This document shows positions 9,984 through 19,533 of a stretch of DNA of 64,000 nt, one piece after another. Position 1 is the first letter of the stretch. Every line of letters begins with the position of its first letter. The position numbers and the translations under genes were made by a program. The notes beneath the pieces are model-generated. The model saw only the letters and a list, made by a program, of their open reading frames with translations, did no database searches and was not told the DNA's origin. Source of the stretch: Plectosphaerella cucumerina (taxonomy: Eukaryota > Ascomycota > Sordariomycetes > Glomerellales > Plectosphaerellaceae); NCBI GenBank assembly GCA_020746995.1, contig JAGPXD010000001.1:1116001-1180000 (forward strand), read 5' to 3'.

Positions 9984-12435
9984 GGGGGGCTGGGTTGTTG
10001 TGATGCGCTGTCAGGCACAATGGTCGGCCGTCCAGGGGTGACCGCTGTAACGCGGGCAGGTCGCCGGCGAAAATCAGGGTCGGAGGGAGCTGAGCTGAGC
10101 TCGAGCTCGAAAAGCAGGGCCGCAGAGCTCCGATCAGGGGATCGCGAGGCTCGCGGGAGGTGGTGTGGTTATGAAAGTCGAAGGGGATGGTATCTTGAAT
10201 AGGCCATTGGAAGTCGTCAAGTCGTCAACTGGGGACGACGTCAGTATTCCGTTTTCCGTGGGCTCCTGGTCGATGCAGGGCATGTAGGAGAGCGACTCAC
10301 TACAAAAGAAAGAGCCAACGCCGGATCCAAAGGCAAATGCAGGAAGCACAGGCAAGTCGTGGGTGGTTTGGTGCGTCTCCAGGTTTGGTGGTGACTGTTT
10401 GATGGCCTGCCACTCACGTCGAATGTCGACTAATTTTTTCGTGGGGGCGATGGATTGTTGTTGCGTCGCTGATGCTCTGGACAAAGGACTCGCAGAATTG
10501 ATGTCTCTATGCTATGGGTTAGTAGGCGCTCGCGCGTCGAATTGACGATGGGAGCCCAGGTCGGGAGGAGGAGTCCAGGTGATGCCGGGAGGTGAAGAAA
10601 AGTTTGGCAAGGAAGGTCGTCGACGGGGCCCGGGTCATGTTTACTTGGATTTCTCATGAGGTGATGGGGGGGAAGGAGCTCCCCGTCTGGGTCTGGGTGG
10701 GCACACTTGTCAGTGGATCAGGAGGTCCAGCTCAGAAGCTTAGTGGCCGCGGCCACCGGGAAGGGGCGTTCGTTAGGCACCTGCATCCGCACTTGCTCCC
10801 CCACACAACGGCCGCCGTCTGTCTGTCTCCAGCTCCGTCACGGTGAGGCACTTTGGCTTTGTCCGCACATTGAGTTCACCACGACCTTGCTTCCACTAGC
10901 AGACTGTTTTCCCCTGGATCTGTCCTCGACAATTCTCTAAAACGCTTGATTGTCTTCCCGCGGCCCTGGGGATTCTTTTGGACCCTGAGAATCCTCCCCT
11001 TCTTACCGCGAGGCGGGCACCCTCGCACTGCATCGTCGATGGCCGGCTGATCTTCTTGCCAACGCCCGCCGTCGCCGGGACAGCCCACGATGATCAAAAC
11101 AAACCGAATCCTGCCCTCTGCACGCAAGCCCCATGATGCCCACGAACCAGAACGCGCTTCTCTCGTCTTTGCAGCGCAAACCCCTCACTCTGCACGTCGA
11201 CACAGGTCCAGTCTCCTGCAGAAGACACGACTCGGGCGTCTCTGACAGGCTCGCCACTTCGAGGCTTTGGCGGTGAATGGACGCCCAAGCTCCACCGGTG
11301 ACAGCGAATCGCGGAAGAAGAGCTTCGTGGGCCGGTCGGTCGGTCGTGTGGGGGACATCGTTCATCCTGTCGCGAGCAATTTTCTCCCCAAGAAGGCCGA
11401 GCGAGCCGCCCACGAAAGGACCCTTCTTGACCTTCCCGCCAGCCAGCCGATCGTGTCGAGTCAAGTCATCATCGGAAGAACCCTTCAAGGGTGTGTGTGT
11501 GTGTCCGACGAAATTGCGAAATTTGCCGCCAGGCTGCCTCGGGGTGCCACATCTGAAATGACGGGGGGCACACTTGACACTGCAACCACTGCCGCACACG
11601 AACGGAACGGACTGGCCCTCGAGGCCTTCGTTGCCCGGCAACCGAGCGGGACGACCCTTTCTACCCGACGCACAGCGTGACAGACGTGACGTAGCGCCAC
11701 CGGCTCCGTGGGGCGCCTGCAGGTTCTGGTTCAGGCTGCGAAACGGACGCCCAATCACCGCCGCCCCTGGACTTGTCTTTGTGTGTTTGGTGTCTGCGCG
11801 GATGGGATGCTCGGGGCCTGTCAGGGGCCTGTCATCTGGACGAAACGCGGCCCGCCTGATGTCGCCGGAGATGAGAGTCTTGAGAGCGCGTCAAGCTGTT
11901 GCTTGCTTCTCGAGCCCTGTCCCGAGAAGAAGGGCGGACCGGTGCCCTGGACCGGCAGCGGCAAGTCTGCCGCTGACTGGTGACCGGCTGGCTGGGATGA
12001 CGGCATGCAGTTGCGCCCACGCCTCCATTGCGCTAGACCACTGGTGAGAAGATGGCGACACGATACACGGCCTGCTAGGATGCCCGCTCGTTGCTACCTA
12101 CAACTCGGGAGACTCGCATCTCCACGCTTTAACGCCAGTAAGACCTCATCATATCATCTCAAATCGAAAAAGCAAGCATACGACCAGCTTGTTTGACCAC
12201 TGCATGTCTCGGAGCACCTACTGCCCCTATCCCATTACCTACTTGGTGACCACCAGAATTATACAACATTGCTCCTGATTACAAGTCCGGATATCAGAAA
12301 AACCAAAGATGCCGGCCCGCTCCAGCCAGACAAAACCAACAGCGGAACGACCGAAAAAAGCAGGACGCTATGCAGCAATGCAGTCACACGTAGACCTCGT
12401 ACACCCCTCACCCCCATCCACAGACCACAGCCCCG
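9984..12435. other. 2.45 kb intergenic region
   Basis: The promoter of the minus-strand gene at 9983 and, at the far end, the 3' flank of VAM7. ORFs of up to 251 codons occur (11003-11758 minus, 11574-12047 plus), but they overlap each other and have no motif. A seven-unit GT microsatellite lies at 11491-11504. Nothing else is recognisable. Confidence 0.5.
11491..11504. repeat. (GT)7 microsatellite
   Basis: Seven uninterrupted GT units in intergenic DNA. Confidence 0.9.
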
Positions 12436-13551
12436 TCACAACTTCTTGATCCGGTTCTTGGCCACGCGCATCTTGCCTCCCACCCGGTCCGCATCGTCGT
12501 TGATCCGGTCCAACATCTCTGTCTGCGCCTCAATCTCGTCGTTGATCCGCAGCCCCATCTCCTTCTGCCGCCTCACAATCGCCGCCAGCGCCTCGACCTG
12601 CTCGTCCTGTTCGCTCATCATCTGCTTCTGGAGCTGCACCACGCTCTCGTTGCCCAGCTCCCTCGTCCGCTCCGTCTCCGGCAGAGGTGCACCCAGCACC
12701 CTGCCCCCCGCGCGCGGCGCCCCCGTGCCTAAGAGAGCGGCTTTGTCACTCGACGAAGCCCAGCCCTCACGTCCGCCACCCGGTCCGCCGCCGCCGCCTT
12801 GGAGTTGCTGCATGGCGGGCGAGAGGGAGGTGCTGAGCCGCTCGAGGCCATCGCGCTCGACGCGGGCGCTGGAGACGAGGTCGCGACGTCGTCTGAGCTC
12901 TCCGTCGCCGAGGCGGCCGGCCTCCTGCATGCGCCGCAGGCCGTCGGAGAGGGTGGTGATCATGCCGGCTGCCTTGACGAGGGAGCGCTTGGCGGCTGCG
13001 CCGGCCTCGGCGGCCGCGGTGGGGTTGGACGACTCTGCGGCCGCATCACGGCGCGAGAGAGCCAGGCGCGCCTCGTGCAGTGACGCCTTCATCTCGCGGT
13101 GCAGGTCTAGCCAGGACGTGGGGTCTGCGCCGACAGCTGCAGCAGCCGCGCCCGGCGGAAGCATTCCCGTAGCCGAAGCGGCCGAGTTGGATGTCGAACC
13201 GCCTGAGGGGAGGTTGAGGAAGGCGCGCCACGCCGGGGTATCGCGCCATCGGCGGTCGGGGGATTCTGCAAGTGTGCGCATGTAGGTCTCGAGACCTTTG
13301 CGGCGGGCCTCGGTCAGGTCGGCATTGTGGACTGTTGACTTGAACCAGGACTTGCCCGGCAGCTGGACGGGTGGCGGCGCGCCGGCCTGGCTGGTCATGG
13401 CGTCGTTGAGGGTGAGAAAGTCGGAGTAGCGCTTCTGAACGACATAGGAGCGGAGTGGCAGGCGCAGGGTGAGGTTGTAGAGTGTGTATGGCTTGGATTC
13501 GCCCGAGGAGACGATGGTGGAGGGTATGAGGATCTCGGCGGGCGGCGCCAT
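12436..13551 (-). CDS. VAM7: VAM7-type vacuolar SNARE (PX + SNARE)
   Basis: 371 residues, one exon. The N-terminal PX domain (about 5-118) has SYVVQKRYSDFLTLND, the PI3P-contacting RYSDF motif, and ends with the usual PX helix ETYMRTLAE. The middle is Ala/Gly-rich. The C-terminal ~65 residues form a Qc-type SNARE helix (QLQKQMMSEQDEQVEALAAIVRRQKEMG, with the central glutamine, then IEAQTEMLDRINDDAD). There is no transmembrane anchor, as expected for Vam7, which is recruited to vacuoles through PI3P and the HOPS complex and drives homotypic vacuole fusion with Vam3, Vti1 and Nyv1. Fungal Vam7 proteins are usually 320-400 residues. Confidence 0.92.
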   Translation of the reverse strand: MAPPAEILIPSTIVSSGESKPYTLYNLTLRLPLRSYVVQKRYSDFLTLNDAMTSQAGAPPPVQLPGKSWFKSTVHNADLTEARRKGLETYMRTLAESPDRRWRDTPAWRAFLNLPSGGSTSNSAASATGMLPPGAAAAAVGADPTSWLDLHREMKASLHEARLALSRRDAAAESSNPTAAAEAGAAAKRSLVKAAGMITTLSDGLRRMQEAGRLGDGELRRRRDLVSSARVERDGLERLSTSLSPAMQQLQGGGGGPGGGREGWASSSDKAALLGTGAPRAGGRVLGAPLPETERTRELGNESVVQLQKQMMSEQDEQVEALAAIVRRQKEMGLRINDEIEAQTEMLDRINDDADRVGGKMRVAKNRIKKL

Positions 13552-14472
13552 CTTGGGGTCGGGGGGCGATGGTGCTCGCGTGAGCTGTCGCGGGTATCGG
13601 GTTGTGTTCGGATTGGGGTTCTTGGGACTGGTACACCCCGCGGGAGATGCTGTCGTCGAGATTTTATTTCGTTGACTGTAGGATTCTTGGAGAGGGTTGT
13701 GGATTTGTGTGTGTGCTGGATGACGTTGGGGGAGGAACTTGAAGCTAGAACACAGATGACGATGATGGCAGACCGAGGCAGCAGTCCAGTCGGGGGGTTG
13801 GTGTGTTTCGTTTCGGGGTCCCGGTCACTTTTTAGGTCCGCTGCGCAGGCGCCTTGGGCGCTGGAAAGAGTGGGTCCGACTGCTTGCAGTTCAAGCAACA
13901 GCCCAGCTCCTTTGACGACCAGGGGCGCACCACACCACCGTAAACAACAGGCTGTCGCTGATCGAGCTGCTAAGAGCCAATCGATTACTTGTCACAGAAA
14001 TTGGATGATGTGACGGAGAGGGCAGTGGATGTTGGATGTGTTGGGCGAGCCAGACGAAGAGTCTGTTCTAGGAAAGACGGTCACGAAGAACACAGCTGCT
14101 GACTGACTGCTTGACTCGTCAGCTCCGCCCACTGACGACGTGTTGTTCATGCTGACCGACGACAAAAAGCACGGAAGCACCGTTGGGAGATTGCATGCAT
14201 TGCTCGTGAGCGCGGGCCGGTAGGCAGTATACCCTAGATACTACCAAGGCCCACCCCTGACGCACCACCGCTCTGATGATGAAGACGTTTTTTTCTCTAT
14301 CATGAGGCTCATTAAGAGGGACCTCGACTCTGCGCCGTCCGGGGCCGGTGTCCCAGCACTGGTCACAGGTTGTCCCTCGGGGTATACCGGCTGACTTCCT
14401 CCCCCCACAGCCTTTTCTGCCGTCAAACGGCCCTCCACATCTTACTCATTCACCGATATCGTCGGGCAGTGC
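13552..14472. other. Intergenic: VAM7 promoter and BIM1 3' flank
   Basis: Both flanking genes are on the minus strand. No gene-like sequence or RNA is recognisable. Confidence 0.5.
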
Positions 14473-15420
14473 TTAGAAGGTCTCCTGGTCGTCGACCTGG
14501 TCCTCGGGCGGGATCTCAAAGCCCTCCTCGGTCGAGTAGAGGATCGCCTGGATCTGCTTGACGAGTCCGTCCTCCTGCTTCTCCAGCTGGGGATCCTCCT
14601 CCACAGCCTGTTGGACCAGGAGCTCGATATCCCGGAGCTTGCTGAAGTAAAAGTCGCGCTCGCGCTCGAGGCCGGTAACGGACTCCTTCAGGGTGGCGTT
14701 CTCGGCCTGCAGGGCGGCAGTGCCGGGGCCGACGGCCTTTGCGACACGGGGGCCGGTCGTGGGCGTGGTGCCGCCTCCTCGTCGGGCAGCGCCGGCGCCG
14801 CCCGTGGCGACGCGGGGGGCAGGACCGCCGGTGGCCAGGCCGCCGCCCTTTCGCCTCGCGACGGCGTCGTACTCGTGGTCGGGGAAGTTGAGATCCCAGA
14901 ACTTCTTGGTCCACTGGAGGAACTCGAGGTTGTCCTGCATCTTGCACTTGACGAGGGCTTCGACGGGGATGGGCTTGTCGATCTGGTGCCTCTGGAAAGT
15001 GTCTGCGATGGCGGCGTCAGTCACCGCTTGCGGGCGGGGGGTTTGTCGAGGTGGGGACGTACTCTGCAGGACCTTGAAGTTCTGGATGTAGGCATACTCA
15101 GAGGTGACGTTGAACTTGACGCGCGACATGGGAACGTCGAGGAAGATGCTGTCGAACACCTGGCAGAGTGCAGCGCTGCGGCACGGGGTGAGACAGTTAG
15201 CGATGACAACCCCGCGAAGGTGGGGGGAGATGGAGGGGAGAGATGAGGCTTACCCGGTACCGCATTGCTCGACCTTGGTGATGTTGAGCTGAAGGAGGCT
15301 GTTCAGCCATGTGATGAGCTCTTGCCTGGTGGTGGGAAGCCATCGTTAGTCTCTGGTGGTGGTGCCCGCGCAAAACAGGCAGCGTGATAGCTCTGAGGTT
15401 CAGTACCTGGACTCGCCCAT
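14473..15420 (-). CDS. BIM1: EB1/BIM1/Mal3 microtubule plus-end binding protein, four exons
   Basis: Exons read 15420-15407, 15325-15254, 15175-15063 and 15002-14473, with GT-AG introns that restore a 242-residue protein. It starts MGESRQELITWLN. The calponin-homology domain (about 5-105) includes TKVEQCGTGAALCQVFDSIF, VKFNVTSEYAYIQNFKVLQ and LEFLQWTKKFWDLNFPDHEYD. A basic Gly-rich linker and the dimeric EB1 domain follow (LERERDFYFSKLRDIELLVQQ, about 175-220), then an acidic tail ending in DDQETF. EB1 tracks growing microtubule ends and recruits CAP-Gly and other partners. The first exon is only 14 bases, so gene finders can easily miss the start. It is divergent from DRS1, with 512 bases between the two start codons. 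Confidence 0.93.
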
Positions 15421-15932
15421 CTTGAGGTCTGTGTTTGGAGAGTGTTGGAGGAGAGGTGAGAGGAAGGCGTGGTATGCTGAGGAAGCGCGGCTAGGAAAAG
15501 AGAGCGAACGCTACAGATGCGAGGTGCGGAAGTGGTTTGGAATGGCACAGCTTTGTTGGTGATGCAATGCAGGAAGGCCACCGGAAATGGGCGCTGGTTG
15601 TTGCTCTCCACGAGATGAGGGAACCAAAATTTGGGCAACAGCACCCGTCGTCCAATCAACCGTGGTGGGGTGAATGGGCCCGGGCGGCCCCTGAACCCCG
15701 CGGACGTGCTGACCAAATGGGATCACGTGGATATTCACTAAGGGAGCAGTCCTGTCTTATCGGGGTAGGTGACTTCACCGCCTTGGGTCGAGGACGCGGC
15801 AGAAAAAGATGATCCCCTGCTCTCCACCAAAAAAAATCTGGGAGAAGCGGCATTGGCGCTGGAGCAGAAGCACTTGGTGCTGGAGACTCCCCGACCACCA
15901 TACAGCCACCAAAACACCTCCCACCACCCACA
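15421..15932. promoter_or_regulatory. Divergent promoter region between BIM1 and DRS1
   Basis: Head-to-head genes, so both promoters lie in these 512 bases. No TATA box stands out. Assignment is from gene orientation. Confidence 0.5.
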
Positions 15933-18330
15933 ATGGCGCCCACACAGAAGAGAAAGCCCGCCGAGGACGACTTCGTCTTCACCCTCTCCGACCACGAGGG
16001 CGAGGTCTCCGAGGAGGAAAAGACACCCGCCCCGCCCCCGAAAAAGAAGGCCAAGACGACCAAGAAGGGCAAGGCCGGCAAGGGCAAGCGCAAGGAGGTC
16101 GAGGAGCCCGAGGAGGAGGCGCCCGAGGGCGTATGGGGTCACAATGACGAGGACGACGGCGCCCTGAACTCCGACTTTGAGTTCATCCAGGAGGGTGCGC
16201 AAGAGTTTGGCGAGGCCGACTTTGAGGGCTGGGGCTTCGACGGGGCGAAACCCGGTGTTAGCGCACAGAAGAAGGGTGTTGATCTGGACGACATCATTCA
16301 GAGGAGGCTGGAGAAGAAGAAGGCCGCCAAGAAGGAGGCAAAAGAAGAAGAGGATGCACCCGAGGCTGATGAGGAGGAGGCCGCGAACGACATGGACATC
16401 GACCTCGACGACGATGACGATGGCGTGCTTGCCGACGACGCCTTTGGCATGGGTGCCCAGGAGGGCGACGACGAGGAGGATGACGAGGAAGAGTCGCAGG
16501 CCGGAGACGACGAGGACGACGATGCCGCTTCGGACGACGACTCGGTCGCAACACCGGTGGACCACCCCGAAGACCAGGACATGGCTAGCGACGACGAGGA
16601 TGACGCGGAGGAGCAAGCAAAGCGCGACGCCTTCTTCGCTCCCGAAGAGCCTGCGAAACCCGGCAAGAAAAACCTTGGCAACACATTCCAGGGCATGTCG
16701 CTGTCCCGGCCCATCCTTCGCGGCCTCGCCGGTGTTGGCTTCACCAAGCCTACGCCCATTCAAGCCAAGAGCATCCCCATCGCGCTCATGGGCAAGGACG
16801 TCGTCGGTGGCGCTGTGACGGGTTCCGGAAAGACGGGCGCTTTCGTGGTGCCTATCCTGGAGCGTCTGCTCTACCGCCCGAAGAAGGTCCCGACCAGCCG
16901 CGTCGTCATCCTGCTTCCCACCCGTGAGCTGGCCATCCAGTGTCACGCTGTGGCCGTCAAGCTGGCGGCATACACGGACATCAAGTTCTCCCTGGCCGTT
17001 GGTGGTCTGAGCCTCAAGATGCAGGAGCAGGAGCTCAAGCTGCGGCCGGACGTGATCATCGCAACGCCTGGTCGTTTCATCGATCACATGCGCAACTCGG
17101 CGAGCTTTGCCGTTGACGGTGTGGAGATCCTGGTTCTCGACGAGGCCGATCGCATGCTTGAAGATGGATTCGCCGACGAGCTCAACGAAATCCTCACGAC
17201 GCTGCCCAAGTCGCGACAGACTATGCTCTTCTCTGCCACCATGACGTCGTCGGTCGACACGCTGATCCGTGTGGGCATGAACACGCCGGCCAGGATCATG
17301 GTCGACTCGCAGAAGAAGACGGTCGTGACGCTGACGCAAGAGTTCATCCGGCTGCGACCGGGGCGCGAGGACAAGCGCATGGGATACCTGCTGCACATCT
17401 GCAAGACGCTGTACACGGAACGTGTCATTGTCTTCTTCCGGCAGAAGAAGGACGCCCACAGGGCGCGCATCATCTTTGGTCTTCTGGGCCTGTCTTGCGC
17501 GGAGCTGCACGGTAGTCTGAACCAGACTCAGGTGAGTTATCAGGAGTATTTGCATAGAGGCGACATGATGCTAACGTCAACAGCGTATCCAAAGCGTCGA
17601 GGACTTCAGGGACGGCAAGGTCAACTACCTGCTGGCGACGGACCTGGCCTCTCGTGGTCTGGATATCAAGGGCATCGACACGGTCATCAACTACGAGGCG
17701 CCGCAAAAGCTCGAGATCTACGTGCACAGAGTCGGCCGTACCGCGCGTGCGGGACGTAGCGGTGTGGCTGTCACGTTGGCAGCCGAACCAGACCGCAAGG
17801 TCGTCAAGGCCGCCGTCAAGGCGGGCAAGGCACAAGGCGCCAAGATTCTGAGCCGCGTCGTCGAGGCCGCGGACGCGGACCAGTGGCAGGGCCGCGTGGA
17901 CGAGCTCGACGCCGAGGTGGAGGAGATCATGGTGGAGGAGAAGGAGGAGCGCGAGCTGGCGCAGGTGGAGATGCAGGTGAAGAAGGGCGAGAACCTGATC
18001 CGGCACGAGGATGAGATCAAGGCGCGGCCGCGGCGGACGTGGTTCGAGTCCGAGAAGGACAAGAAGGCGGCCAAGGAGGCGGGCAAGGCGGAGCTCAACG
18101 ACGGCGAGGGGGCGGCGCGCAAGAAGAAGGCGGCGGGCGGAAAGATGAGCAACAAGGACCGCAAGAAGCTCGACTCCAAGGCGGAGAGGGCTGAGGCGCC
18201 GACGTGGAAGAAGGGCAAGGCGGAGAGGGCGGGCAAGGGCGCTGTGTTGGATGTGAAGAAGCCCAAGGGGAAGAAGAAGCCGATGGGGCCGGTGAAGGGT
18301 AAGGCGATGAAGCCGCGGGGGAAGCGGTAG
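15933..18330 (+). CDS. DRS1: DEAD-box RNA helicase DRS1 (60S ribosome biogenesis)
   Basis: Two exons (15933-17531 and 17584-18330) around a 52-base intron give 781 residues, the usual length. The first ~235 residues are Lys/Glu/Asp-rich with long acidic runs and a nuclear-type basic patch (PPKKKAKTTKK). The helicase core follows: Q motif GFTKPTPIQAKSIPIAL, Walker A AVTGSGKTGAF (about 294), PTRELA, DEAD box VLDEADRML (about 401), SAT, and in exon 2 ATDLASRGLDIKGIDTVINYE and HRVGRTARAGRSG (about 580). A lysine-rich tail with a coiled segment ends the protein. DRS1 acts in the nucleolus on 27S pre-rRNA maturation. Core residues are intact. Confidence 0.95.
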
Positions 18331-18855
18331 TCTGTGGGGTTAATGATACCATGTGTAGATACAGAAGTGAAGCTATTCAGACTTTCCACCATACTCCAGA
18401 TCAATTAGGGGCTTGATAGTGGCTTCAGTGGCTGATGCGCTGTAACACGGGAACGCCCCCCGCCGTCTGATGACGGTGACGTAAGGAGGCGTCGGGCGAT
18501 CTGCTCCGCACCTTGAACCTTTGGATTCAAAGGCCGGGAATCCTCCACCTGAGCTCCATCAGGCGTCGTCACCGGCCCTATCACGAGCTTCCCGACGTCT
18601 GTGTGTCTCTGTCTCGTGCCGCTACCGCTAGCCTAGACTCAGCACAGGCGACGGACTTGCGGCTCAACACCACCAACCTACGAAACTGCCTTCATCGCGG
18701 GCCGCCTTGTCATGTGCCTTGAATCACTCCCGCATCCATCTCAAGTCAAATCACCTGTAATCCGCGCCGAGGTCAGACGACGGCACCGCCTGGGCTGCAC
18801 ATCTCTCACGAAGCACAGCACTTTCGAGTCACCCTCCACTCCCTAAAGTCCCTAG
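18331..18855. other. Intergenic between DRS1 and the open frame before APP1
   Basis: The DRS1 3' flank and presumed APP1 promoter or first exon. An in-frame ATG at 18712 is followed by stops at 18844 and 18853. A possible 3' splice site (CTAGACAG) ends at 18859. No separate gene is recognisable. Confidence 0.45.
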
Positions 18856-19164
18856 ACAGCACAGCACAGCACCCTGCACTGCACTTCTCCTCCGTCCTGC
18901 ACCACCCCGGCAACTCCTCCACACCCTCGACCCAATCCCGCACCAGCACCACGGGCCGCTTTAGCTCTGGCAGTCTGGGCATCCCGTCTGACACCCACTC
19001 CCCGTCATCATAAGCTCGCGACGCGCACGCTCGCCCACCGCACCCCGTCCCACCGCATTTCTTGCCCTCGCCTTGGCACCAGAGGCAAGGCACGACAAGC
19101 AGGCAAGCTGGCGCCGAATCCTTTCAGACGCTGGCGACTGCGGCCTCCGCGCTCCCTCAACACC

Positions 19165-19206
19165 CAGCAGCAACAGCAACAGCAGCAGCAGCAGCAGCAG
19201 CAGCAA
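19165..19206 (+). repeat. CAG/CAA repeat, 14 glutamine codons
   Basis: Fourteen CAG or CAA codons, in frame with the APP1 coding sequence that begins at the ATG 19534. If the upstream open frame is translated this is a polyglutamine tract of 14. Confidence 0.9.
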
Positions 19207-19533
19207 CCACACCTCCACCCGCACCCGCATAACCGCCTCAGCCTGATCCGATACCTCTTCCCGCAGTCGCTGCGCGATCGATACCGCGAGCGCCTCCTCT
19301 CCTTCCGCCTCGACACCCTCCCCCGCTTCAAGCACGGCGTCCAAGCCCGCATATACCGCTACATCCTCGGCCGTCAGCGAAAGCGCCTCGAGAGCCGCCG
19401 CCTCGTCGACATTGTCCGCCGCCAGGGCCGCCGACTCCTCCACGGTCGCGACGCCCGACCCCGCGCCATTCCCCGTGCGCCGACCACAAACACCCTCGGG
19501 CTCGGCACGCCGTCCCAGAGGAACAACAACACC

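Noticed and set aside
11003..11758. 251-codon minus-strand ORF in the 10-12.4 kb gap
   Set aside because: No motif, overlaps an equally open plus-strand frame, and unusual composition for a protein.
15738..17555. 605-codon minus-strand ORF opposite DRS1
   Set aside because: It is the antisense shadow of the DRS1 exon; the composition mirrors the helicase codons and no motif is present.
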